NCBI GenBank assembly: GCA_027625915.1
Contig: JANTQA010000016.1
Coordinates: 1,307,001-1,371,000, forward strand
From: Anaeramoeba flamelloides
Taxonomy: Eukaryota; Metamonada; Anaeramoebidae
Length of the DNA: 64,000 nucleotides
Direction of reading: 5' to 3'
The notes under the pieces are model-generated. The model ran no database searches. It was given only the letters and a program-made list of their open reading frames with translations, and was not told the origin of the DNA. The translations under genes were made by a program, and so were the position numbers. This document shows positions 23,432 through 37,300 of this stretch, in pieces. The stretch's first letter is position 1; each line of letters begins with the position of its first letter.

Positions 23432-24445
23432 CTGAAATATTTTATTTTTTCACCTTATTAAATTAATTTTTTTCCAAAAAGTTTTGTTTTCAATAAATTC
23501 TAACTTTATTTCATCTATGAATTTATTTCAGGCTTACTTGTTTTTTTTTTTTTTTTTTGAATCTCTAAATTGAGTTTGGATTACTTAAAATAAAAAAAAA
23601 ATGATTTTTAGGGTGTAAAGCAATTAAATTTCATTAATTATAAAGTAAATAAAAAGAGGAATATTTTATTGAGAAAATTTCCCTAAATACTCAATTTATT
23701 GAAACCCACTCCCAGAAAAATTTTGAAAAAAAAAAAAAAAAAAAAAAATGAAAATCAAATAACATTCTTGTTATTTAACTTTCAAAATTTATTAAATTAT
23801 TTAATATATATATATATATGAGCTATTGAGAACCCAAAGGAAGAATTAAGACTAGTTTCTTTATTATTTATTAAAAATATTCAAATTAAATAGTTATTAT
23901 TTTTGATTATAAGTTGTATTTTCCAGTTTTTCAAAAAGTATTTTTGGAGAATTTTTTATTTTTTGGTTTTGATTGTTTTTATCGTATTCTTTTGTTCAAA
24001 AAAAAAAAAAGAAAAAAATAATTTTAACTTTTATGTGAATCAATAAATAATATTTTTTGAAATTTAAAATAATTAGTAATTTTTTTGAAATTATGTGGAT
24101 TTTTTCTACTGGGTTATTCTAGAACTTAATGGGTTTATTTTTAATATTGAACACTTCCTTCATAGATATTAAGAATTCTTTTTTCTTTGACTGAAAATAT
24201 TTTTTTATTCAAATAATTTAGAAATATGTTTGGATTTTGAACTTTTCATCAAATAAGAAAAATGAATATTTTTTTTGAAAATAATTATCCATTTCTGAAA
24301 AATAACCTAAAATTGTAAGTGAGTTTTTAGTAATCACTTTTTTACTTCATTTTTTAAATTTCAAGATGTGATGAAATTATTTATAAATTTATTATATAAT
24401 TTACTCTAAGAGTTTTTTAGTTTTTTAGTCCCTTTAAAATCAACT
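23432..24445 (+). repeat. relic of the 1.25 kb TTAA element beside the inverted pair
   Basis: From about 23880 it matches 61635-62190 in order (GATTATAAGTTG, a TTTTGGAGAATTTT-type segment, CATTTCTGAAAA, a GTAAGTG segment) and ends TTAGTCCCTTTAAA, close to the family terminus. The 5' end is not clear. Confidence 0.6.
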
Positions 24446-25366
24446 AAATGTGAAAAATAATTTTTTGAAATGCAAAAAAAAAAAAATTGTAATTTTTATG
24501 AGTGCCTAATACCAATCAAATACTAACCAACCTGTGAAGTGCTATCAACATCCGAAAAATAACAATTAAAAAGGAGGTAATTTAAAAAAAAAAAACGCCC
24601 AAGAGCGGCCAATTTCAATTAAAAACAAATCGGGACGTGAAATAGGATTGATCTCCAAATATAAAAAATCAAAAACGAGGACATGTTTTGAAAAAATCGT
24701 CAAAGAGTGACACTCTATTTACAATTTGAATAGTTGTGAATAGTAATTTTGAAGACAACCGTGACAAATTTTGGAGTGCCATACTTTGGAGCTTTTTGAG
24801 ATCTCAAAGATTTTTTCATTTTTTTCATTTCTCATATAAGTTATTTTTATCCAGAATGTTATAAAACCCTTATTTTGTCAAATACAAAGGGTTACAAAAT
24901 ATCCATACATTATAATAAATCAAATTAAATTGATTGTGCACTTATGAAAACAATTTGTTGGTAATTGAGTAAATATAACCCTTTTGGAAATTTTAAATAA
25001 GATAACAAGTAATTTTTTTTTTTTTATTTTATTTTTTAAAATTGATTTTTCTTTTAAACTTTTTTTTTTATAAATTCAATTTTTTCATTGAGATCCTCTC
25101 AAAATTTTTTTTTCGTAATTTGAATTTTTGTCAATCAAAAGAAGGGTAATTTCAGAATACCCTTTTTAGTTTCAAACCACACCTTTTCTAAAGAGCAAAT
25201 TCATGGTAAATGACTAGAACATTAAGGAAATATTTATTGTATAATTTTCGAAAGGAAAACTACTTTTTTTTCATTTTCCACAATTTTTCAAGTTAAACTT
25301 TTTCTTTTACTGTTTGTCTACCACTTTTATCAAAATTTTCTAGCTTTATTTTAAGGAAAAACAAAA
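24446..25366. other. intergenic upstream of neurofibromin
   Basis: 24500-24800 is less AT-rich than its surroundings and contains isolated C- and G-rich bits (for example GAGCGGCC). I cannot find a protein or RNA gene in it. The final part before the ATG is T-rich and probably holds the neurofibromin promoter. Confidence 0.45.
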
Positions 25367-28300
25367 ATGCAAACACACGGACAAATGTTAAAAGTTATGT
25401 GCCAAAGGGTTAAAAACTTTTTGCCACTGTTTACAGATTCAACCTACTGTTCGACTTGCGTTGTCTTTGTAGCATCAGAATTTTTAGAACAAACAATTCC
25501 ACACGAACGTGAGACCATTGTCACCTTCTCAAAAACTCGGTTAGAGTCCGTTCTTCTCATTCTTGGAAAGATCTTGGGATCCTTAACAGAAAAAAATTAT
25601 TCTTCTCAAGATCCACAATTCGAAAAACTTGAACAATCTTTCGTAATTCTAATGGAACTTTTGATTCAGTCACTTGAAGCCAGTTATAAAATGGTTTGTG
25701 TTTTCTTTTTTTTTTTTTTTTTTTTTTTTCTCTTTTTTTGAAAAACAAATTTTTTATTTATTTTTTTATTCAAATTTTCATTTTTCTTTTTCTCATTTCT
25801 TCCAAATAACGATTTCTTCTTTATATTTTTTTAAAAAAAATACAACTGCTGAACTTTTTTTGTTCAAACAACATCTTCAAAAATAATTAAAGTTAAAGAT
25901 CAAACAACTCTTTTAAAAATTGAATTAATTTTCATCATTGGAATCTTTTTTTTGATTATTAAAAAAAAAAAAAAAACTCCAATTCAAAAATCAAAAGGTG
26001 AAAAAGGAAAAAAGTCCCACCAATTTTACAAATTAACGAAATTTTCAAATTAACTTTAACAACAAATAGAGTTAATTTTTATGAAAAAAATCTTCAAAGA
26101 AAAAAAAATAACAATAATCATTGTAAAAAGATCTAACAATTCAAAAATATTTGAATAAAAAAGTTTTATTTATTCTTCACAATGATGCTCTTTGATTCTT
26201 GCTTGTTTGAGTTGGGTGTGAATGCACAAAATCTGTGTTTTTTATTTTTTTACTTTTTTTTTTTTTTTTTTTTTTGATGAAAAAAAAAGCCTAAAATATT
26301 CCTCTTTTGGAAAAACAAAATCAAAACAAGAAACAAAATAATTAATCTCAAAACCCAAATAAACCAAACTATTAAAAATCTCAATTAATGAGAATTTATT
26401 TAACACACACAAAACTTTTTTTTCTCTTTATCGATCAACCATTTTAAGGATATATCTTGAAATCTTGTATACTGGAATTTAAAAATTTTAAATGGAATAA
26501 AATTTCAGCTGATCATCTTTTTTCAATTATGAAATCTGACTTTCGTTTAGGATTCTTAATTCACCCAATATATACAGATAAAAAGGGATCAAACAAATTA
26601 AGAAAAAAATAGATCACACCAGTTTCAGTCTCTTTCTTTGGAAAACGAATATTGTAAAAGAAAAAGCAAAGATGAAGTGAAAATTTTTTCAAATTTAGAA
26701 TTTAAGTACCAATATTTTCAATAATACTACTTTTCAATGAATTTTTCAATTTGTAAATGTGGCAAAAGAAAGAACGGAATTTTTTTGAAATATCTCTTAT
26801 TTTCTAATTTATAAACAAAAATTTTGTTTTCAAATCCCCAAAATATTTTACGACTTATTTAAATTGAAAAAACCCCAAAAGATCAATTAGAAACAATATT
26901 TTTCGAAATTTAAGTAGGGAACTAGCAACACTATAATAAACATAGAAATTGAAACATGTGATTGTTTATTAAAAATTATATTGATGCTCTTAAACTCTTG
27001 GCTCTACAAAAAAAAACACAAAAATTTAAAAAAAGATAAAAAGCCTTTATTTTACTAATCTTTACAATTAATATTCCAGTGAAAATAATATTAATAAATG
27101 AAATAAAAAAAACTAAATTAAAAGTAATTTATTTAATTTTTTTATTATCGAGATTATTTTTTTGATAATACCAAATCCATTCGATTAATATTTTCAGATT
27201 TTATTCATATTATATTTTGTAATTATTTGAACATACTTTTATCTTCAACAAAATGTTCTATAAATCTAACTATTATAGAGATTCTCAAAAAAAAAATTAA
27301 AATCATTATTATTTTTTTTTCAAAAATACTACTTTAGAAAAGAGAATAGCAGGTTTCAATACTATCGATTCTATATATTTCTCTTTAAATGTATCATATT
27401 TTTTTCAAAAGGATTTTCATTTTCTTTGATAAAATAATTTCAATATTATTAAAAAAGTTTTTTGTCAATTAAATAAATTCTTTTTTTTTTTTTTTTTCGT
27501 TTTGATAACTTTTTAATTATTTAATTACTAATAAAATAATAAATCATGTTTTGTTTTTATCTTACAAATCTGCCATAATATTTTCTAGATAATTCTTTTG
27601 AATTTTTGTAAATAAAAATATCTCATTTTTTTAGAAATTTTCAAACTATTATTAAATTTATTTAGAAAACTTTGTTTGAAAATGTTTACTCGACTTTAAA
27701 TCAATAGTGTAACCAAATCTATGTATGAGTCAGAAAAAAATTAACATACTTTTAATCGTTTCCCCCATCTTTGGGATTCACTATTTTGTGAATAACTAAA
27801 AAAATAATTCAGTTCACATTAATCATTCTTTTAAACATGTAAAAAAGAGTAATTGAACATTTTCTATTTCAATTCCAATTAAAGTAAAAAATATCTGTTA
27901 GTTGGAATTATGATAATATGTAAATAGGAAATAAATAACAAATCATGATATTGATCTTCATACCAGTATTAAAAATTAATTATGATTTAATACATTTTTG
28001 GATAAATTAAAATATATTTTGAAATTAGAAAAACAATAATTTGATTAAGATAAAGATTTTCAAAAAAACATTTAATTTTGAAAAATAAACTACAAAGAAG
28101 CAAATTAAACCAGTGATCAGATCAAAACATATTTTTCTTTTGGTTTTGATTTGGTTGATGGATTGATTGAAACATTTACATATAGAATAATAATGGATTG
28201 AGGAATAGTAATATGCTCTTAACATATTATCCTATTAGAATACAACTAACAATAAAAATTCCCAGGATAATTGAAATCAATCAAGTGCATCCTATATTTT

Positions 28301-31300
28301 TAATTTTCTACAGTTAAATTATTTTCTTGACTCAATTCAGCTTAAAAACAACAGTTGAAATTCAGAATATTTCACAATAAGGGTAAACATAAAATGATTG
28401 ATATAAAGATTGTAAATGATCTCTCTCTTTTTATCATCTAAATCACACTATTACTTTTAAAATTTAGAGAAAATTCTATTATAGTAAGAGTGTAATACCA
28501 GAAGCCAACAATTACATTTTTTTAAACATTTTTAATTGGATCAGAAAAACTGTATTGTTTATTTCTTTAGACGATGCTTGGTTTGTTTTTTATTATTGAC
28601 ATTTTATCCTTAAAAATAATAAAAACCAATTTTTTTTCCAAAGTACAATAAAATGTCACAATAGAATGTTTAGATCAGGAATAAAAGGTAAAAACAACAT
28701 AATATTTCCCAAAGTAGATAAGAAAATTAAACTTAACATTCTATTGTGACATTTTATTGTACTTTTGAAAATAAAATGTATTAAATTATTTTTCAAAAAG
28801 TACTTTGAATAATAGCAATCAAAGATGACACAAATTAAAGTAAAAAATCTTGTTTTATGATCCTCATTGAAATTGATAAAAAAAGTGAAAACTTTTACTT
28901 TACATAGGCTACCACCTTAAGCCTCCTTATTGTACTTTGAGACAAAAATATCAATTTTTTTTAATTTGAATTTAACGTTATCAGTTTTAAAAATATTGAT
29001 TTATTCTTCTCAAATCAACACTTAAAAAAAGATATATTCATTTTAGAAAAAATGTGATAAAAAAGTTTTCAAAAATATCTATAAAAGAGATGACAAACTT
29101 CAATAGAACTATTTTTCAAAGTTATAAAATACTTTTTTGTCACGTCTTTATGAAATATATACATTTTTTTCTTTAATTACTCCTTTCTCTCAATAAATAA
29201 AAAAAAGATAGTAATATTTAAAAAAAAAAAAACATTATTTCATGGAATTAACTCAAGTAATACGAATTTGAAATCATTTTTTGCTTTCTCATAATTAGAT
29301 CATGTAATTCCAAATCAATTTTTAGTGACAAAATGATTTTAATGTTAATAGGATCTGAATTATTCTGATATTTATTAATTTGAGATCTTTAATTTTAAAT
29401 AAATTATTTGTCTGAATACAAAAATAAATAAAGAAATCTAATTTAAAATAAAATTTTTTTTTTTTTTTGATTAACATTTTTCTATAAAAAATTTCAACAG
29501 ACAACAATACAAACCAACAACCACATTTCCATTTTAAGAAAGAATGGTGCGTTTTCTTTTTCAATTATATTGATAAAATGTGAGATTAATCATAAATAAA
29601 ATTAATTTACACTTTTTTTTATTAACTCAAGTTTTTCACTTAATGAAAATAATATTAACTTTAAATTTCGACATTAAATTAAAAAAAAAAAAAAAGATAA
29701 ATGATTCTTATTTTACAATAATTTTAAAAAAAATTTTTTTTTTTTTCACTTTTTTAAATTATTTAATATAATTATCTATGATCTAATTTTAAACTGTTTT
29801 TGAGATCTTTTTTAAAACTTTTTGAAAACTATTTATTAAAAAAGAACTTATTTAATGACCCTTTTTTTGGGATTATAATTCTTTTAAAATTTTTTTAATA
29901 AAACTTGTTTAAACAGAATTACAGAAATGAATTAATGATTTATTCAATTAACTTCTATAAACCAAAATAAATTTTTTTATTTTATTTTTATTATTAATCA
30001 TAATGTTGATCTTATTTTTTATATTAATATTTTTGCAACTAATATTCTTCATCTTCTTTTTATATAGCCTTATGAAGAAATTGGAAATTATCAAACAAAA
30101 TTCAAAAAAAAAAATTGTTTCTGATCAAATTGCAAATGAAGTAACAAAGATAGTTTATAATATTTATTTCATGAGAGAACACGATTCTTTTACGGAAATG
30201 GTTCACAGATATTGTGGAGTTTTATTCACCAGGATTTCACATGCAAATTATGAAGTAGTATATTCAAAAGTTACAAGTATTTTGGAAAGAATCCAAAACA
30301 AATTAACAGAAGAATTTAAATCAAATGAATTGAAATTAATCCAACATTTGGATTATGACCAACAAAAATTATCTGGATTATTAACAAAAATAACTCTATT
30401 AGCAGGAGAGATTCCAAAAGTTTATCAAATCCCAATCGTAAATGTTGTAAGACAAGGTAAATATTTTTAAAATATTAATTTCAGATTTTTTCATTATTTG
30501 ACAACTCTTTTTTGTTAAAAATAATATTTTCAAAATGCTTTGTTTGAAATAGAAAAATTACATTTTTCAAATTAAAAAAATAATTTTTGTATTTTGTGTT
30601 TGTTTTTTAAATATTATAAAAACTAAATGAAAATTATTAATTCAAATAGACAATTCATTTTTTTTCTGATATTAAATTCAAGTAATCCAATCAACTTCCA
30701 AAAAGATAAAATATTTTTAATATATGAATTAAATAATTTACTCCATGAATCTTTTTTATAATATATATAGCACAAAAACCTGCAATTAAAAATTTTTTTG
30801 ATTAAATGTTTTAGTTAATATATTTTAAAACTTTTAAAGAATCATTCTATTTATATTGGATCAAATTTTCTTCAAAAATAATAGTTACATCCACCCTTTT
30901 AAAAATAACATATTATTTGAAAAAAATAAAAAACTTAAACTAATTTCAAAATCAGAAAATAATATTTTGACAAAATTTTTCATATAATACTCAAAAATAA
31001 AGATATAAAAATAAATAAAATTGATTGAATAATTTTCATTTTATATCTAACTATCAATAACAAGTTGAAAATTAAACAAAACTATATAAAATCAAGATTT
31101 GAAAATTTTTAAAAGTATTTGAAATGACAGTCAATTTCCCTTTTAAGGGACACACTTTCATAAAAAATAAGGCACAAAAAAAAATTACAAATTAAATCAC
31201 AAAATTCAGATTCTATTAAAATAAATTGTAAAAAAAATAATTCGAGTAATCTGTCTTAATTTGAGAATTTTTTGTGCCTTAAACTTTGTTCAAAGTTTGT

Positions 31301-34300
31301 GGTTTAAAAGTATTTGAAATTATCAAAAAAAAATTTTTTTCAAAGTAATTATAAAATAATGTAAATGATATTCAATAAAAAGATTTTTAATTTTTATTGA
31401 GAATTTCAAAAAAATTCAAAATTTAAAAATAAATGAAAATTTTATAATAACAAAACTTTTAAAATACAAACAAATTAAAAATACAAAATAAATACCAAAT
31501 TGCAAAAAATTTTTAAAAAAATAAAACAAAAAAAAATAAATAAAACAAAACAAAACCAAAACAAAAAAAGGAATTTGGAATTGGATTGATTACCATCCAG
31601 AACAATTTACAGAATTTTATCGGTCTGGAAAAAAGATGCAAGGAAATCCAGAAATTTTGTTTCAAAAAATTTTAGATTGGTCAACTTCAGCCAAAAAGAA
31701 GGTCCAATATCAATATTGGCCATTATTGACGATGTTGTTAGTGTTATGTCCAAAGATCATTTTGCAAATAGGAACTAATGATAAAAAGGTATTAAAAAGT
31801 GCAACGGGCAAATTTGTTGAAAACTTAAAAAAGATTTTCAAAGGGAAAGATCAAAAAAAAGTTCAAACTTCAGCACGATGCTTGATTGATTTTTGCAAAG
31901 CAGCGACTTATGTTGCCAAAAGCGACCAAACAGGGCTGAGATTAATGGTACCGAAAATCCAAGAATTAATTGCACCAAAGTTATTAAATCAAAAAAAAAT
32001 GATAATCACTGATGTTGAATTGCTAGTTGATTTTCTAGTATCATCATTTCGATTAACACCAACAGAAACGACGAAAGAACATTATAATGCATGCTTGCAT
32101 CCAAACTCTGCACCTATTTTCAAATTAATGCTCATCAAAAGTTTGGTTCAAATTGCACAAGAAACACCATTGGAATGGAACCCCAGCATTGAAAAAACTT
32201 ATTCACGAGCTGTTGATGTCAAACAAATCTTTTATGAATATTTAGATTCACTTCGAAGGTTGCACACTAACCAATTATCGTTGGGTAAGATAGGGTCCTT
32301 AAAATCATTAACGAATAATTCCAATATTAAAAAAAAAAGAAAGAGAACAAATGGAATTAGCCAATATGCAAATGATTATTGTGGAAGAATCCTTAAAACT
32401 ATTTTCTGCAGACCCAGATTTTGCTTTAGTATCCTATGCAATCAACACAAATAATGAAAAGAAAATGCTAAGTGGTGAAATTAAAATTCTATTTACCACT
32501 TTACCACAATGTATCGATAATTCGTTAAGTAATGAAATCACTCATGAAGGGATCAACTTTTTAAAAGTTTTACACAAAAGTGAATATATTTTAAAATGGG
32601 GAAATTCTGATAAAATTGTTGAAACATTTTTTGAATTGAATTCAATGGCACTATATATCTTTGCTAACCAAATTATTGATACTCAAAAAGTTACTCAAGA
32701 AAAAATTGTCTTGTGGCTAAATTTATTACTAGACATTTTAAGGAAAAGAAACAAATTTTTAATTGGACATTTAAAGAATGAAGTTTTATCTGGTAGAATT
32801 AAATTAACTCATGACCAAGTAATATTTTTTTTTTATTTTTTATTTTTTTGTAATTTTTTTGTAATTTTTTTGTAATTTTTTTTTAATTTTTTTCTTGATT
32901 TTAATTCTTTTTAAATTTGAAAAAAAAAAAAAAAAAAAGTTTTCTGTTGATTTAATAAAATCAAACATTATTCTTAAAATCTTGAAATATAATGTGAATA
33001 TTTTCAAATAAAAGTCTTATTCTATTAATAAAATTTATTAAAGAAATAAATAATAATAAAAAAAAAAAAAAACAAATAATTATTTATTTAAAGTTACCAA
33101 CAATAATTTCATTATTTATCAAATTGTTCGACTCAAAATACATTTTTTTTTTATTTCGAATTTAAACAATTCCAAAAGGAAAGTGATAAATGGATATAAA
33201 TAAAAGTATTGAGGATAAATAAAAAAAAAAAAAAAAAACTGAAAAAACATAAATTAATATTTCATAAATGAAAATTTATTTTTAATAATTGAATAATAAA
33301 ATCAAAAAAAATACAAATAAATATTGATGTACCCTTCTATTTTGACATAAAATTAAACTCAAAAAAATAAAAATCAATATTTCACTCTTTTTGATTTGAA
33401 AATTACAATTTTTGTTCTTAATAATTTATTGAAAATTCCAAATAATATCTCATAATATGAGCACATATCTCCAAATAACATTTAACAATTGTAAAATTGA
33501 GGTTTTATACTCACATTAATCACAATTAAAATTTCTTGAACACTTAAGTAAGAGTAGATTTTGAATTAAATTATAAAGAGAAGGAATCTTTTTTTGTCTT
33601 TTAAAAATTATTAAAAAAAAAAATAACTTTTAAAAAATGATTTCTTAAAAATGATTTCTTAAAAAAGTTGAAAATTTTCAGAGAAAATAATTTTATTCTT
33701 TAATTTTAAAAAAAATAAGAATAAAAAATTTAAATTTTTGTATATAATATTAAATCTATTTCTATTTAGGAAATTTAATTTTGTTATTTACAAAATTATT
33801 AAAAAGAATTAATTTTAATAAATTCTCACAAAACAAACTTATAATGCAAAAAATATTTATTAAAAATTATAATTAATAAAATAAATATCCCTAATAATAT
33901 TAAAACCAAAAAATTAAAATCATAATAAAAATAGGCAAATACTAGAATTGAAAATGCATTATTAATGTTATTATGTAATAGTGATCCAATTATTGTTACA
34001 CAAACTGTTGAATGTATTGATTGCTTATGTCAAGAATTAAAATTGTTAAATGAAATTAACAACACGAATAACACTATTGCAGCAAGTTATCAAAATTACA
34101 AAAAGATGTATCAAATGGGAAGATATGTTACGAGTAGAATTGCACAACAGAAAAACATTCGTTCGTTATTTCGAAGGATTGACACTGCAACAACTGGAAA
34201 CAAGCCAGCATGGACCAAGATCCATCAAAAATGGGGAGAGAAAAGTGAAAGGATTTTGAAGTTTGAAAGGATGATTGAATTTAAATCAGAATATGTAACA

Positions 34301-37300
34301 AAGTCAAAAAAGACGATTAATTTGGAAGATTACAATCAAAATTTGGAAAGATTAGAATGGGAAAATGACTTGGGGTTTTTAATTTCATTAGCAGCAGTGG
34401 CTAAAAAAATTGTGTTACGTTCAACTATCAAGGAATCCAATGATAAACCCAAACTAACAAGTGTTAACAGCAGCAACAGCATTAACCAAATAGATGAAAA
34501 AGAAGGGATCGGACAGGTAGTAATTGGGACATTTTTAGGTTATATTTTAGAATTAATTGTATCTGACATTACATATATAAGAGGAGCTGTTGTCAAGATC
34601 ATCACACAAATGTCGACATCTGTATATTATATATTTTTCAAAAAAATCCAAGAATTGATCAAAAATGATTTTAAAATTTGGGTTGATGGCAAAGCAGGTA
34701 TTTTTGAAAAAGTAAACAAATCACAAATTGCAGTTAGATTTTTAGATCAGATTATTTTTGTTTTAAGAGGCATTCTAGAACAACCATTGACAATGGATGA
34801 TTTGGCTAATGTTGAGATTGAGAATCTATTTATTACAATGATCAAGGCAATTTCAAGATTTGTTGTTGACATACCGAATTTTACTGTGAAAATCAAGATG
34901 TGTAAATTAATTACCTTATTGATGGAAAAAAAGGATTTTATTTTGTTTAAAAGAGAATTGATGTTTCGAAATGAATTGGTTGAATTGTTAATGGAATGGT
35001 TTTCAGATTTCCAAAAAAAAACAATTTCAAAATCAAAATCTAATACTTTCCTGATAAATGAAAATACCAATGAAAATTCAATAAATAATAACAATAGCAG
35101 CAACAAACAAACATTTGATGAAATTTTGAAAAATATTAATCCCAAAAGCCAAAGCAATCAAAACAACAAAATTAATAATAATAGTTTTAATGAAAAATTA
35201 AATCAAATGGGCAACGAAAATAATTCGAATAATTCCAATAAAGAAGCTAAAAAAATGAAAAAATTAATTAATGAAGTTGATTTATTTGCAATGGAGGCAA
35301 TTACAAAATTATTGGATGAGTTGCCGTTACAAAAGCCATGGGTTGGTAAAACCAAACAACCAACAGGAGAAGAAATTTTGGAACAAAAATCAAATTTATT
35401 TTATCAATATTTTACCTTTTTCACACAATTATTGTCAAGACTAAGAGCAAAAAACGTAAACAATAGCAGTAGTAATATTAGTGAGGAGGAAAAAAAATTA
35501 TCACAATTAACTGTGATTGCGCTTAGTTATATGCTGCATGCCAATGTCAATGTGGGTCTGCATCACACATTACCGATGGGTTATGTGAAGAATTTAGTGA
35601 CAAGAAGTGAATTTCTTGATGTCTTTACAAATATTTTGAAACAAGGAACAGAATTTGGCAATTTAAAAGAAACATTAGAAGACAAATATCGAAACTTGAT
35701 TGAAATGATCTTGGACAAAGATCTCATTGTCACAAAGGCGATTTGTGAAATCATTAAAGTCACTGAAATGGATTTGTTGGCAGGCATTTTAATAAGAATC
35801 AACCGAACAAGAGGTTCTGATATCGAATTATTAAAATTCATGATCGAGACAGAAGTAAACAACAATCCAATTGATCAACCATCAACATTATTTAGAAGAA
35901 ATAGCTTTGCAAGTAAAATGATGAGTGCCTATTCAAAGACAATTGGAAAACAATATTTAAAAAAAGCATTATCTGATTTGATTCAAACAACAATAAATGA
36001 TATTATGGTTAATAAAAAAGGTATTGAGATTGATCAACGAAAACTAAAACAAGATGAAAACTTGGATGAGAATTTAAAAAATTTATTAGAACTAACACAA
36101 GTTTATTTCAATAAGATCATGAATTCATTAAGCAATGTACCAATCAGTTTTTATAAAATATCCAACATATTAAAAACCACTGTTGAAAGCAAATTCAAAA
36201 ATTGCACAAATATTGTCATTGCAGGATTTTTCTTTTTAAGATTCATTTGCCCAGCGATTATTTCACCAGAAAATGCAGATTTGGTTAAAGAACGTATCCC
36301 TGTTGAAGTTAGAAGAGCATTGATTCTGATCACAAAGGCATTACAAAACTTGGCGAATGGTGTAATGTTTGGAAAAAAAGAAGAATTCATGATACCATTA
36401 AATAAATTCATTGAAAGCAACCAAGAAAATTTCAATCAATTAGTTATTAAATTGTCAAATGCCAATTACTTGGATAATTTGAATAATGGGAAAGGCAGTA
36501 ATAATCACCAAAAAGAGCAATTACAAGAAAAGGACCAAAATAATAACAATGATGATAATGAAGAAAATGAACCAGAAGAAATTATTGATGAAGAAATTAG
36601 CTCGAAAGATTTGAATTCCTTACATCAGTTTCTATATTTGAACTTGCAAAATTTAAGTGTATATTTTAAAAGATTAAAAGATAATAACCAAGTGAAAAAG
36701 GGAGAAAACTTTGTGACGATCTTGACACAATTAGGTAAACCAAGTGATGCACAACAAAAGCAAACAGAAGAAAAGAAAACTAACAATCAAAACTTGATCA
36801 ATAATGAAATTGTTGAAACTAGTTCCAAAAAAAAATCTGATAAGAATTATCAACGCTTTATTGAAACTATGAAAGGGAAAGAAAATGAATTAAAACAATT
36901 TAGCGATGTCATTTATCATAAGGGAAAAAGTAAAAAAAACGAATCTGTCATTTATGCTATCAATAGAAAAATCATTAAGGATAATTGTGATTATCAATTG
37001 TTGTTATATCACATCTTGATCATGATCAAACCATTGATTAACAAACCATATATTATCATTCTTGATTTGACAGATTTCAAAAAGAATAATGAAATTCCCA
37101 AATATTGGTGCAATCAATTTTTAAAACATATTCCATATGGATGGTCAAATAATTTGCAACAAATAATTTTATTAAATCCTTCGACAGAATTTAAACGATA
37201 TATCAAAACTATCAATTCAATCATTCCAAATAAATTAAATAAATTAATCAATATTATTGAAAATGCTAGTGAATTAAATAATTATCTATTAACAAACCAA

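Noticed and set aside
34747-36435. Minus-strand open frames inside NF1 exon 5
   Set aside because: Antisense shadows of the strongly conserved NF1 coding sequence.
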